Assembly: GCF_029407905.1 (NCBI RefSeq)
Contig: NC_073627.1
Location: 156,803,697-156,867,696, forward strand
Direction: 5' to 3'
Length of the DNA stretch: 64,000 nucleotides
DNA from: Bubalus kerabau
Lineage: Eukaryota; Chordata; Mammalia; Artiodactyla; Bovidae
In this document: positions 23,895 through 35,462 of the stretch, piece by piece
Layout: each line of letters opens with the position of its first letter
Numbering within the stretch: the first letter of the stretch is position 1
Translations under genes and position numbers: made by a program
Notes under the pieces: model-generated
The model's database searches: none
The model's input: the letters and a program-made list of their open reading frames with translations, nothing else
What the model was told of the DNA's origin: nothing

Positions 23895-23906
23895 AAAAGA
23901 GCTATA

Positions 23907-24150
23907 TACTAACGTTAATTTTCTTGATGATGCACATGCTGAAGAACTTGGAGAGAAAGGTATTAATATCTGGAACTTACTTGAAATGCATCAAAAAATA
24001 ACATGGGTTGATGGACAAGTAGACTATACGTGGATGGATACATGTAATGAAAAGTTCATGGCAAAATACAGATTGTACAGGCATTTATTATAACATTTTT
24101 CAAATTTGCTGTGCTTTGAAATTTTTCATAATGAAATTTTGGATGGGAGG
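23907..24150 (+). mobile_element. Probable L1ME/L1M 3'-terminal fragment
   Basis: The sequence tgcatcaaaaaataacatgg, then gatggacaagtagac, then a tail near atttttcataatgaaatttt resembles the 3' UTR of old L1 elements. It may be the continuation of the L1M at 22290-23655 beyond the SINE. Confidence 0.45.
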
Positions 24151-24295
24151 AGACAGGTGGAAACAATTAAGACACCTCCTGGTTATGGTTTCTTATTAGT
24201 AATTGAGTTTTCTCTCTATGCTGCATCAGCCCGAGTGGCTCCAGGGAAAAGTGGAGAATGGGATATACAAAAGTCCCTTCAGAGTGGAATGGAAA

Positions 24296-24314
24296 GGGGA
24301 AGGGGAGGGAGGGG
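24296..24314 (+). repeat. G-quadruplex motif
   Basis: G runs of 4, 4, 3 and 4 separated by loops of 2, 1 and 1 bases within a purine-rich tract in otherwise unassigned sequence (24151-24344). Confidence 0.65.
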
Positions 24315-24344
24315 AGGCAGATGACCCGGATACTGCAGCGTGTG

Positions 24345-24705
24345 TCAGCCAGGGTTCAACCTCTGACACAGAAGCTGTAGAAAACATATATTAAGAGGTT
24401 TGTCACAAGGGTGGCTTTGGGGTCTGATGGGACAAGTTTGAAATTTGTGAGGTAGACTCTGTGAAAGGGTGACTGAAGCTGTTGTCCATGGTGAATCTCT
24501 CCCCCATCAGGGAAGCCTCTACCCTTCAACTGATCAGATCAAACCACCCAGGTCATGTAGGATAATCCTCCTTACTTAAAGACAACTGATGAGGGACTTT
24601 AATCACATCTACAACACACTTTCACAGCAGCACCTAGAGGAGTGTTTCACTGAATAATCCAGAATTGTAGCTCAGCCAAGCAGACATAGAAAACTGACCA
24701 TCTCT
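24345..24705 (-). mobile_element. MLT2-type ERV-L LTR
   Basis: Reverse MLT2 features in order: gtgtcagccagggttcaacc, cttcaactgatcagatcaaa, aatcctccttacttaaagac, tttaatcacatctacaacac and gaattgtagctcagccaagc. Confidence 0.6.
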
Positions 24706-25355
24706 GGGAAGATGTGACTCAGAGAACTTTAGTCTCTGTTCCCATTTAAGACTGCAGGAAGTGATGACCACTCAGATATACCCAAGAAGTCTCATTCAGG
24801 CACACTTTTCCTAGTCAACTGTAGAAATTCCAATTTCTTAAACAGCCTTCTAAACTGTTTGGGTTGGTATTTATTTCTTTCCTACTGGTTATATTGTTAA
24901 TAAGTTCAAAATGTGCTCAAACCTCAATAAACTCAAAAACCATGGCACACGAGCCCCATCCTTTGTGTGGGAATTAAATTTATAAGATGACCCAGGGAGG
25001 CTGCAGTGACCAGGAACTGTCTAGGAGCCCCAGCTTCTGCAGACAGCAGAGGAGGAGAGCCAGGATGTGGACTGGCGCTTGGAGCACCTGCACACACCAC
25101 AGGAAGGGGCCCCTCTAAACTATAGGTGTGTCATTCATGGAAAATCTCAAATTTCCTTTCCCATCTCACGGGAAGACAAGACCAGTTCTAGGGAAATGAG
25201 CTTCTGGGTTTTCTCTGTGCATCAGTTGGAACAATTAAAATACACAAGCTCACTGTCATTAAAGTACACGCACAGCAGAGGCCAAACAGCTCACTATTAA
25301 ACACAGGGGAAGGTGTTCAAAATCATTCATGATCTTAGTGTGAATTAGACCAATG
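24706..25355. other. No gene seen; low-copy noncoding DNA
   Basis: No repeat or coding family recognised; the frame at 25067-25300 has no domain. Confidence 0.5.
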
Positions 25356-25555
25356 ACTTCCCTGCTTACTCAGATGGTAAAGAATCTGCCTGCAATGCAG
25401 GAGACTCCAGTTTGATCCCTGGGTCAGAAGATCCCCTGAAGAAGGAAATGGCAACCCACTCCAGTATTCTTGCCTGGGAAATCCCGTGGACAGAGGAGCC
25501 TGGTGGGCTACAGTCCATGGGATTGCAACGAGTCAGATACGACTGAGCAACTAAC
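25356..25555 (+). mobile_element. Bov-tA SINE
   Basis: tRNA-derived head (acttccctgcttactcagat.. ctgcaatgcaggagactcca) followed by the Bov-A unit gaaggaaatggcaacccact to gagtcagatacgactgagca. No clear target duplication. Confidence 0.92.
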
Positions 25556-25585
25556 ACATACACAGCCCTAACACACACACACCAT

Positions 25586-25850
25586 TTTTTAATTTATTTT
25601 TTAATTTTATTGAAGTATAATTGATTTACAATGTTGTGTTTAATTTCTATATATATATATTTATATATATTCTTTATATATATATTCTTTTTCAGTTTAT
25701 ATATATATTCTTTTTCATATTCTTTTCTATTACAGTTTATCATAGATACTGAATATAATTCCCTGTGTACAGTAAGTAGGACCTTGTTGTTTATCCATCC
25801 TATATATAAGAGTTTGCATCTGCTAATCCCAAACACATCATTTTTGCTAA
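25586..25850 (-). mobile_element. Old L1 3' UTR tail, with AT-repeat expansion
   Basis: Reverse L1 tail: tttattgaagtataattgat, ttacaatgttgtgttta, then ctgaatataattccctgtgt and accttgttgtttatccatcc. A (TA)-rich expansion spans about 25650-25715. Confidence 0.72.
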
Positions 25851-27469
25851 CCAATCTGGAAAAGAAGAATGGCCAACCCCACGGGAGTTGCTGAGTGCAA
25901 ACTGGCACAGCCCTTTGCGAAGATGACTTGGTGACAGGCACAAATGCAGAGCCATGGGAGGGCTCTGTCTTTGGCTCCTGGCTTTCTGCTCAGAGGTGTG
26001 GCCATGTCATTATTTCTAGGAACAAAAACCCGACAGCATCCTAATGACTCAACCACCGCAGGGAATAGATAAGAAAACAAGGATCTGCGTCTGATGGACT
26101 TTAAGCAAGAAGATGAGTAATGCTCATAATGACTATATTAAGCAAGAAGATGAGTAATGCTCATAATGACTATATAAAAGCATGATAACTATTCTGTGAA
26201 GATACAGAATACACACCATCTTCTGTACAAGAATTCCATGCTGCTACAAATACAAACATATGTACATAGATACAACGTGTTTTCCATTCTCACAGGAAGA
26301 ACACTGAAAGAATGTGCAATAGAAAACTACAAATTGTATTCGGGAGAGGAATTGTGAGTAACTAGTGTCTACTTTCAAATATCTTGAGAAGTGGTTATCA
26401 TTGCTTTTACAATATGGAAAAGAAAATATGAGCCTGTCTAACTCATTACAGTTACTTATGGTTTCATGCCTATCGGGTCCCTGGAACTAAACTTCAACCA
26501 AGACCCATGAAATCCAAATTCCTTTTTAAATTAACTGGCAAGAAACCTTGAGCACATATTTTGCCTCTATTTGGTTAACAGGAACCAGATGCAAGGTTCA
26601 ATCAAACTTTCATTGTCTGGTAGTCTGGTAGTCATTTGCTCACTGAGCTAAAAATATTTGATTCATCTACATCTTTTGTTGGTTAATACCTTGGATATAT
26701 CAGGAACTGCCCAAGATATGCTCTTCCTATATAATAAAAGTGAACTTGCAAATATTAACATGGGAATGCAAGAAATGTCTCATTATTTTTTTCAAAATCA
26801 AATGAGGTCTGAATTGAAATCCCTATCCTATTTGGCTGGTAGAAAACTCGATTTCCATCTTTGTGGGAACCTCCTTCCAGCTCTCCATGGAACCACATGG
26901 TGGTTCTGGGACCTAATGCTGAGCAGATTATTCTGAAAGGTCTGCTGTCTTTGGGTCCACATGGCTCACTGCCTGCAGGAGTGGACAGCCATTCTCCCTG
27001 AAGCTTTGTGAGGGATCTGGGCCTGTCCAACATGGCTTCTCAAAACAGTCCCTAGGTTTTCCTGAGCTAAAAAATGGATCTTCCTGCAGGGTCAGTGCTT
27101 CCTCTTTGTTCCACCCCCTCTGCACCTGCAGCCTCCTTCCTGGGAAAGCAATGCCCCAAAAACCAAAGTCTGGTTTTACACCACACACTCACACACACAC
27201 ACACATGCACATCCCACATGCTAAGAAGATGCAACAGCTGTGCAACTCATTTCCATCCTGAGAATGACCTGAGGCAAGGCTTTTGGGGGCATGGAAGAGG
27301 AAAACTATGAGACCAAAGCAAAAATAATACTTTAATAAATTATCCAGCCATGTTAATAGTCATTTTTCTCATTAACATTGCAAAGTTGCTCCTGATGCAA
27401 TGTATTAACCTTTGGTTAATATTAATAGTAATGAATCGAGTGGCTAACACTATTGGTGTATTAACCATG
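25851..27469. other. No gene seen; low-copy noncoding DNA
   Basis: No exon or repeat family recognised over 1.6 kb apart from a 37-bp tandem duplication (26102-26175) and a short CA-rich run at 27182-27210. Frames at 26658-26936, 26755-27033 (minus) and 26928-27188 (minus) overlap each other and show no domain. Confidence 0.5.
26102..26175 (+). repeat. Perfect 37-bp tandem duplication
   Basis: The unit starting taagcaagaagatgag is repeated twice with no mismatch (26102-26138, 26139-26175). The bases on each side are not part of a longer array. Confidence 0.95.
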
Positions 27470-27625
27470 GAACAGTGAGTTAATCCCTCTAGGTTTCAGT
27501 TTCTCATCACCACATGAGGCTAAATCATAGTTCCCCTCACAAGAATCACAATGAGAGAAGGAAACGATGCAGGAAAAGCACAGTGTCTGGTGCCTGATGC
27601 AGTACGTGTTCAATGACCTTGGAAA
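27470..27625 (+). mobile_element. MIR SINE
   Basis: MIR core in order: ggtttcagtttctcatcacc, aaatcatagttcccctcaca and agcacagtgtctggtgcctg, ending in cagtacgtgttcaatgacc. Confidence 0.7.
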
Positions 27626-27789
27626 AGAACCACTTGTTTCAACATGAAAAATCCCATGAACTCTTGGTCTAGTAAAGAAAGTTCTGAAGGCTGGATATTC
27701 CTTGTTTAAAAGCATCCAGAAAGCTAGAAAGCAACTGATGGAACAAAAGGATGATAGTGATCAGAGAAAGTGAATTAAAGAGAGAAGAT

Positions 27790-28330
27790 CACTTTTCTCT
27801 GCTTAGGTTGGCAAGAATGTAGAAGATTGGTAGTACTCACCACTAACAAGAATGAGGGGAGAGGAGGGAGTATATTAATAAATTGAAACAAACCCTGCCA
27901 GGGCAATTTAGCAGTGGTTGGACTCCAGGAATTCATAGTTTAGAAATATTTGCACAAGCTCTCAAGGCTGTAGACATGAAGCTGTTCAGTGTTTATAAAG
28001 GCAAAGGCATGTAGACCACTGAGATGTACATCCATCAGGATTTTTAATAAATTATAATTCCGCCATTCTGCGTGATATCATGCAATCCTAAAATGAATGC
28101 GAGAAATACACTCAATGACATGGAAGAATGTCCCGTACACATAGTTGAGTGTTTTTTTTTTTAAAGTGAGTTGAAAAATGCACAAAGCCTCCATTTTGTA
28201 AAACATATACCAGACACATGTTTGTGTCTACATGGAAGTCATTTGCATATGCATGCATGTGTATGTAATTTGCCTATGCACAGAACAGTTCTGGACAGAA
28301 ACACAAGGTACTGCTTATAATGGTACTCTA
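27790..28330 (+). mobile_element. Probable ancient LINE 3'-region remnant
   Basis: The pattern aatttagcagtggttgg, then tttgcacaagct, then taataaattataattccgcc, then acatggaagaatgtccc and ctccattttgtaaaacat follows, in order, old LINE 3' sequence of the type 'small number of cells per copy' seen as L1M-like tails. The family is not assigned. Confidence 0.35.
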
Positions 28331-28704
28331 GGGATCTGGGCTTAAAAAGGGAACTATCTTGACACTTCTACTATACTTGCTAAGTTATGCAGCCATCATC
28401 TCATTCAATTTTCCAAAACTTTCAGAACCCCCAAAAGAAACCCCATGTCACACCTCATTTTCTGTCAACAGCCTGCCTTTCCCCAAGCGAACACAAACCT
28501 ACTTTCTTTATAGATTTGCCTCATCTAATTCCCTTTTCTCTGTTTTGTTTTTGTCTTTCTGTTTCATGCTGGAGACTTTTGTCAAATCCTTAATGCTTTA
28601 CCTGTGTCATTCATAGTTGAGTGAGGCACCAAAAGATTTACTAGAAGCTCCTAGGAGCATCTTACTCTAAAACCATAGCAGCATTTTCTTTGTGAGGCTC
28701 CCAA
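28331..28704. other. No gene seen; low-copy noncoding DNA
   Basis: Pyrimidine-rich stretch with overlapping plus-strand frames (28359-28616, 28387-28593) but no family signature. Confidence 0.5.
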
Positions 28705-28714
28705 GTCAATGACT

Positions 28715-28992
28715 CGGAGAAGGCAATGGCAGCCCACTCCAATACTCTTGCCTGGAAAATCCCATGTACAGAGGAGCCTGGTGGGCTGTGGTCCATGGCG
28801 TCGATAGGAGTTGGACACAACTGAGCGACTTCACTTTCACTTTTCACTTTCATGCATTGGAGAAGGAAATGGCAACCCACACCAGTGTTCTTGCCTGGAG
28901 AATCCCAGGGAAGGGGGAGCCTGGTGGGCTGCCGTCTATGGGGTCACACAGAGTCGGACATAACTGAAGCGACTTAGCAGCAGCAGCAGCAC
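28715..28992 (+). mobile_element. Bov-A2 dimeric SINE with target duplication
   Basis: Two Bov-A units joined by ttcactttcacttttcactt, ending in (AGC)n. Duplications gtcaatgact lie at 28705-28714 and 28993-29002. Confidence 0.96.
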
Positions 28993-29002
28993 GTCAATGA
29001 CT

Positions 29003-29640
29003 ATACCTGGCCACAGCTTGTGTATTTTGATGTCTTTAGACTAAATCTCTGGGATCCTGTCAGGCACAGGAGAGGTGTAGACACCTGCTGCAGGATGTGG
29101 TGGAGGAAGAGACCAAGATAACTCAACTGTTTGCCTTGCACACTTTCAACTCTCATGATGTTAGCAGCTCCACACACAAGCCCACCTGTCACAGTGGCTG
29201 TTTTCTTCAACATAAAGACTTCAGGGAGTCTTCAGAACACATTTGCCCACTCTTCACACTTACCCACCCTTGCAGGCATTTAAACATTCATTTCATCTTC
29301 TTTGCTAAGTCAATTACACTCCTATCCACTTTACATCTAAAAATTCATGTTTTTTATGTTCTCTTTTTTTCCAAGACTCTATTCTTGTACTTTGATTTTA
29401 TCTATTTGTTTATTCTTTTGTTCACTTATTTATTCATTTAGTCATTTCGCTCTTTTAGCAAAGACCAAAACATGAAAGTAAAATTTATATTTTTTAAAAT
29501 TGTATTACATTAGTGGGATTTGCAAAGGGAGAGATGGTAAATGCATTTTAAATAGAAATCTTTTTATTATTCAACCTTTAGATTTTGTCAATTTTATAGT
29601 AATAAATTTATTATTATAATAAACTAGTTTGAAATGAATT
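29003..29640. other. No gene seen; low-copy, increasingly A/T-rich DNA
   Basis: No coding or repeat family recognised; 29380-29450 is a T-rich run of degenerate (TTTATT)-like words. Confidence 0.5.
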
Positions 29641-30237
29641 AGTTGAATCTTCCTCATTGTTAGTGAGAATGATGTTTTATCAGATTATCCCTTTTACAAA
29701 TGCCCATTGACATCTTTTGCTAATTTTTCTATTTCTTGTCCTTTATTCTTGTTTTTTATAAATATTGTATATGTCCTAAATATAAATCCTCTTTATGATT
29801 TGTACACTAAAAAATGTCTTCTCCCAATTTACTACCTGTCTGCTAACTTCATGGAACCAAATCCAAATTCACCATGGAAAAAATATCTTCTAATTCTGAT
29901 ATAGTCAAATCCATCTAATTTTTTGCCTTATTCTTCAGGCTTTGGAGATCTTGTTTACAAAATCTTTCCACTTCCCAAGATGACTAAAGTATTCTATGTT
30001 TTCTTCCATTTCTTTAAAATTTCATCTTTTAGATTTAGGTCTTTAATCCAAACTGTTCAAATATGACATGATGTCAGGATCCAACTTCACTCTTCTTTAT
30101 TAACACAGTCAGTTTTACCATCAACATTGACTAAATAATCTACCTCTATCTTATAAATTTATGAAATTATCTCCTACATAAAAGACGCCTGTGAACACTT
30201 GAGTCTGTTTCTGGGCTCTCCATTCTGTTCTACTTGA
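29641..30237 (-). mobile_element. Old L1M LINE fragment
   Basis: Reverse L1: gcccattgacatcttttgct, ttgccttattcttcaggctt, aggtctttaatccaaactgt, atgatgtcaggatccaactt and ctgtttctgggctctccatt. It is interrupted at 30238 by a Bov-tA SINE and may continue for a few tens of bases after 30447. Confidence 0.7.
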
Positions 30238-30447
30238 AACTGAAAGTGTTAGTCACTCAGTCATATCTGCTCTGTGACTCCATGAACTATAGTCTACCAG
30301 GCTCCTCTGTCTTTGGGATTTCCAGGCAAGAATACTGGAGTGGGTTGCCATTTCCTTCTCCAGGGGATCTTTCCAATCCAGGATCAAATATGGCTCTACT
30401 GCACTGCAGCCGGATTCTTTACAGTCTGAGCCACCAGGAAAGTCCCC
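30238..30447 (-). mobile_element. Bov-tA SINE
   Basis: Reverse Bov-tA: gttagtcactcagtcatatc through tgccatttccttctccaggg to the reversed head tctgagccaccaggaaagtc. Several deletions relative to neighbouring copies. Confidence 0.92.
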
Positions 30448-30539
30448 TAGATATTGCATTTTCATTGTGTGGTTTCATTTTCTACTTGTTTATTGCAGAC
30501 ATAGAGGATGATGTTGAATGTTCATGTTTATTAACTTTA

Positions 30540-30865
30540 TTTTTGAAATTTATTTATTTTTTAATTGAGGGATAATTGTTTTACAGAATTTTGTTGTTTT
30601 CTGTCACATGTCAACATGAATCAGCCATAAGTATACATATATCCCCTCCCTCTTGAACCTCCCTCCTATCTCCCCTCACATCCCACCCGTCTAGGCTGAT
30701 GCAGATCCCCTGTTTGAGTTTCCTGAGACATACAGCAAATTCACACTGGCTATCTATTTTACATATGGTAATGTAAGTTTCCAAGTTACTCTCTCCATAC
30801 ATCCCACCCTCTCCTCCCCTCTCTCCACGTCCATAAGTCTGTTATCTATGGTTTATTGACTTTAT
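30540..30865 (-). mobile_element. Ruminant L1 3' UTR
   Basis: Reverse complement of the 3' UTR seen at 7080-7400: ttaattgagggataattgtt, gtcaacatgaatcagccata, gatcccctgtttgagtttcc and ttacatatggtaatgtaagt. A 5'-truncated insertion. Confidence 0.88.
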
Positions 30866-30894
30866 GTATGGAAATCTTTGAGACTGACATCTGT

Positions 30895-33800
30895 AATTGC
30901 TAAAACTCATGCTCATCTTGCTATCAATGTGGCAAAAACCACAGTCACAGAAAACTAACCAATCTGATCACATGGACCACAGCCTTGTCTAACTCAATGA
31001 AGCTATGAGCCATGCCGTGTAGGGCCACCCAAGACGGATGGGTCATGGTGGAGAGTTCTGACAAAATGTGGTCCACTGGAGAAAGGAATGGCAAACCACT
31101 TCAGTATTCTCGCCTTGAGAACCCCATGAACCGTATGAAAAGGCAAAAAGCTAGGACACTGAAAGATGAACTCCTCAGGTCAGTAGGTGCCCAATATGCT
31201 ACTGGAGATCAGTGGAGAAATAACTCCAGAAAGAATTAAGAGATGGAGCCAAAGCAAAAACAACACCCAGTTGTGGATGTAACTGGTGTTGGAAGTAAAG
31301 TCTGATGCTGTAAAGAGCAATATTGCATAGGAACCTGGAATGTTAGGTTCATGAATCAAGGCAAATTGGAATTGGTCAAACAAGAGATGGCAAGAGTGAA
31401 CATCGACATTCTAAAAATCAGTGAACTAAGATGGACTGGAATGGGTGAATTTAATTCAGATGACCATTATATCTACTACTGTGGTCAAGAACCCCTTAGA
31501 AGAAATGGAGTAGCCATCATGGTCAACAAAAGAGTCTGAAATGCAATACTTGGATGCAGTCTCAAAAACGACAGAATGATCTCTGTTCGTTTCCAAGGCA
31601 AACCATTCAATATCACAGTAATCCAAGTTGATGCCCAGACCACGAACTCTGAAGAAGCTTAAACTGAATGGTTCTATGAAGACCTACAAGACCTTCTAGA
31701 ACTAACACCCAAAAAAGATGTCCTTTTCATTATAGGGGACTGGAATATAACAGTAGGAAGTAAAGAAATATCTGCAGTAACAAGCAAATTTTGCCTTGGA
31801 GTACAGAATGAAACAGGAGAAAGACTAATAGGGATTTGCCAAGAGAACACACTGGTCATAGCAAACACTCTCTTCCAACAACACAAGAGAAGACTTTACA
31901 CATGAACATCACCAGATGGTCAATACTGAAATCAGATTGATTATATTCTTTGCAACCAAAGATGGAGAAGCTCTATAGAGCCAGCAAAAACAAGGCCAGG
32001 AACTGACTGTGGCTCAGATCATGAACTCCTTATTGCCAAATTCAGACTTAAATTGAAGAAAGTAGGGGAAACCACTAGACCATTCAGGTATGACCTAAAT
32101 CAAATCCCTTATGATTATACAGTGGAAGTGACAAATAGATTCAAGGGATTAGATCTGATAGAGTGCCTGAAGAACTATAGACAGAGGTTCATGACATTGT
32201 ACAGGAGGCAGGGATCAAGACCACCACCAAGAAAAAAAAATACAAAAAGGCAAAATGGTTTTCTGAGGAAGCCTTATAAATAGTTATGAAAAGAAGAGAA
32301 GCAAAAGGCAAAGGAGAAAAGGAAAGATATACCCATTTGAATGCAGAGTTCCAAAGAATACCAAGGAGAGATAAGAAAGCCTTCCTCAGTGATCAATGCA
32401 AAGAAATAGAGGAAAACAATAGAATGGGAAACACTAGAGACCTCTTTGTGAAAATTAGAGATACCAAAGGAACATTTCATGCAAAGATGGCACAATAAAG
32501 GACAGAAATGGTATGGACCTAACAGAAGCAGCAGATATTAAGAATAGGTGGCAAGAATACACAGAAGAACTGTACAGAAAAGATCTTCATGACCCAGATA
32601 ATCATGATGGTGTGATCACTCACCTAGAGCCAGACATCCTGGAATGTGAAGTCAAGTGGGCCTTAGGAAGCATCACTACGAACAAAGCTAGAGGAGGTGA
32701 TGGAATTGCAGTTGAACTATTTCAAATCCTAAAAGATGATGCTGTGAAAGTGCTGCACTCAATATGCCAGCAAATTTGGAAAACTCAGCCATGGCCACAG
32801 GACTGGAAAAGGTCGGTTTTCATTCCAATGCCAAAGAATGCTCAAACTATCACACAATTGCACTTATCCCATACATTAGCAAAATAACACTCAAAATTCC
32901 CCAAGCCAGGCTTCAGCAGTACGTGAACCATGAGCTTCCAGATGTTCAAGCTGGATTTAGAAAAGGCAGAGCAATCAGAGATCAAATTGCCAACATCCAC
33001 TGGATCGTCGAAAAAGTGAGAGAGTTCCAGAAAAAACATCTATTTCTGCTTTATTGAGTATGCCAAAGCCTTTGACTGTGTGGATCACAATGAACTGTGG
33101 AAAATTCTGAAAGAGATGGGAATACCAGACCACCTGACCTGCCTCCTGAGAAATCTGTATGCAGGTCAAGAAGCAACAGTTAGAACTGGACATGGAACAA
33201 CAGACTGATTCCAAATAGGGAAAGGAGTATGTCAAGGCTGTATATTGTCACCCTGCTTATTTAACTTATATGCAGAGTACTTCATGAGAAATGCTGGGCT
33301 GGATGAAGCACTAGCTGGAATCAAGATTGCCAGGAGAAATATCAATAACCTCAGATATGCAGATGATACCACCCTTATGGAAGAAAGAGAAGAAGAACTA
33401 AAGAGCTTCTTGATGAAAGTGAAAGAGGAGAGTGAAAAGTTGGCTTAAAACTCAACATTCAAAAAAAAAAAAACTCAACATTCAGAAAACTAAGATCATA
33501 GTATCTGGTCCCATCACTTCATGGCAAATAGATGGGGAAACAGTGGGAAAAGTGACAGACTTTATTTTTTGGGGCTCCAAAATCACTGCAGATGGTGATT
33601 GCAGCCATGAAATTAAAAGACGCTTGCTCCTTGGAAAAGTTACGACCAACCTAGATAGCATATTAAAAAGCAGACATTGCCAACAAAGGTTCATTTAGTC
33701 AAAGCTATGGTTTTTCCAATAGTCATGTATGGATGTGAGAGTTGGACTGTAAAGAAAGCTGAGTGCCGAAGAATTGATGCTTTTGACTGTGGTGTTGGAG

Positions 33801-34151
33801 AAGATTCTTGAGAGTCCCTTGGACTGCAAGGAGATCCAACCAGTCCATCCTAAAGGAAACCAGTCCTGAATATTCATTGGAAGGACTGATGTTGAAGCTG
33901 AAACTCCAATACTTTGGCCACCTGACACGAAGAACTGACTCATTTGAAAAGACCCTGATTCAGGGAAAGATTTTGGTGGATGGAGAAGGGGACGACAGAG
34001 GATGAGATAGTTGGATGGCATCACTGATGGGATGGACATGAGTTTGATTAGGCTCCAGGAGTTGGTGATCGACAGGGAGTCCTGCCATGCTGCAGTCCAT
34101 GGGGTCCCAAAGGGTCAGACACGACTGAGCGACTGAACTGAACTGAATGAA
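30895..34151 (+). mobile_element. BovB LINE, apparently full length, disabled
   Basis: About 3.26 kb containing 5' UTR (agccatgccgtgtagggcca near 31008), APE-type endonuclease (31330-32060, readable residues ISELRWTGMGEF with the metal-binding Glu), linker, RT (32760-33450, YADD near 33356) and C-terminal region, ending in gaactgaactgaatga. Flanking 8-bp words acatctgt at 30887-30894 and 34152-34159 look like target duplications and support a full-length insertion. Stops (31537, 33056), frameshifts and a poly(A) insertion at 33462 inactivate it. Known BovB elements are about this length and encode one EN-RT polyprotein. Confidence 0.92.
33447..33484 (+). repeat. Poly(A) tract flanked by a target-site-like duplication
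   Basis: The word aactcaacattca occurs on both sides (to 33461 and to 33484) of a pure A run (33462-33470 plus flanking A). Undamaged BovB has one copy and no A run. It reads as a retroinsertion of tail only, or as replication slippage. Confidence 0.75.
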
Positions 34152-34308
34152 ACATCTGTCTATTTTGTTTACTGCAGCTTGTTTACCCAGCTTCTTGACT
34201 ATCTTTCTTAATAATATTTGATATCTATTATGACTTGACTGTAAGATGTAAACTCATCTTACAGAACAAAGGCGAGCTATTGGCACATTCAGGCCACCAG
34301 TGCACAGT

Positions 34309-34955
34309 TCAGTTCAGTCGCTCAGTCATGTTTGACTTCTTTGCGACCCCATGAACCGCAGCACGCCAGGCCTCCCTGTTCATCACCAACTCCCAAAGTC
34401 CACCCAAATCCATGTCCATTGAGTCGGTGATGTCATCCAACCATCTCATCCTCTGTCTTCCCCTTCTCCTCCTGCCCTCAATCTTTCCCAGCATCAGCGT
34501 CTTTTCAAATGAGTCAGCTCTTTGCATCAGGTGGCCAAAGTATTGGAGTTTCAGCTTCAGCATCAGTCCTTCCAATGAACACCCAGGACTGATTTCCTTT
34601 AGGATGGACTGGTTGGATCTCCTTGCAGTCCAAAGGACTCTCAAGAGTCTTCTCCAACACCACAGTTCAAAAGCATCAATTCTTCTGCACTCAGCTTTCT
34701 TTACAGTCCAACTCTCACATCCATACATGACTACTGGAAAAACCATAGCCTTGACTAGATGGACCTTTGTGGACAAAGTAATGTCTCTGCTTTTTAATAT
34801 GCTATCTAGGTTGGTCATAACTTTCCTTCCAAGGAACAAGCATCTTTTAATTTCATGGCCGCAATCACCATCTGCAGTGATTTTGAAGCCCAGAAAAATA
34901 AAGTCAGCCACTGTTTCCACTGTTTCCCCATCCATTTGCCATGAAGTGATGGAGT
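34309..34955 (-). mobile_element. BovB LINE 3' end with uninterrupted 218-codon frame
   Basis: Reverse BovB from tail (cagttcagttcagtcgctca) to about the end of the RT domain. Minus-strand frame 34965-34309 reads through the C-terminal region without a stop ([19 protein letters not shown] to [12 protein letters not shown]). It lacks the catalytic YADD region, so it cannot be active. It lies tail-to-tail with the full-length BovB ending at 34151. Confidence 0.93.
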
Positions 34956-34965
34956 TAATTCCCAA

Positions 34966-35462
34966 AAGGTTTCCAAAAACACTGTGAGCCCTGCCAGCAG
35001 CTCTGGTGAAAGTGCTCTGGCCCCAGGAGCACTTACTGCAGGACAGGCATCCACTGGGGTGTGCAAGCTTTAGGATGTTTGTTAATTATCATTCATTTCT
35101 TTACAGTGCCAGTCACATAGAATGTTATCTCAAACACACTTTCTCATCTATAAGAACACAATAGTGAAAAAGAAAATCAGTGTAATAGGAGCTGAAATAT
35201 ATTCATCTTTTTTCTCCAGAATTGATAAACCAAAGTGATACCTTAATCTAGAATAAAAGGTTAAAGTCGTGAGGGACTTGGGAGATTTCTTTTGCTACCC
35301 CAACTGAATGCTCTTAACTGGCTAACCCTCCTATATGTTAACTTCTGATAGCATGAGGGTTTTGTACAAAAGGAGCATCAAATCTCCCCCAGGCTCATTC
35401 TGTTTTCCTTTGCTCACAGACGGGTTCATTTCCAGATTAAAACAGCAGCTTCTCTGTGATGT
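34966..35462. other. No gene seen; low-copy noncoding DNA
   Basis: No repeat or coding family recognised. Confidence 0.5.

Noticed and set aside
25631..25941. Hydrophobic frames rich in I/Y/F (25631-25894 plus, 25594-25941 minus)
   Set aside because: They translate the AT-repeat within an L1 tail; apparent membrane segments come from (TA)n.
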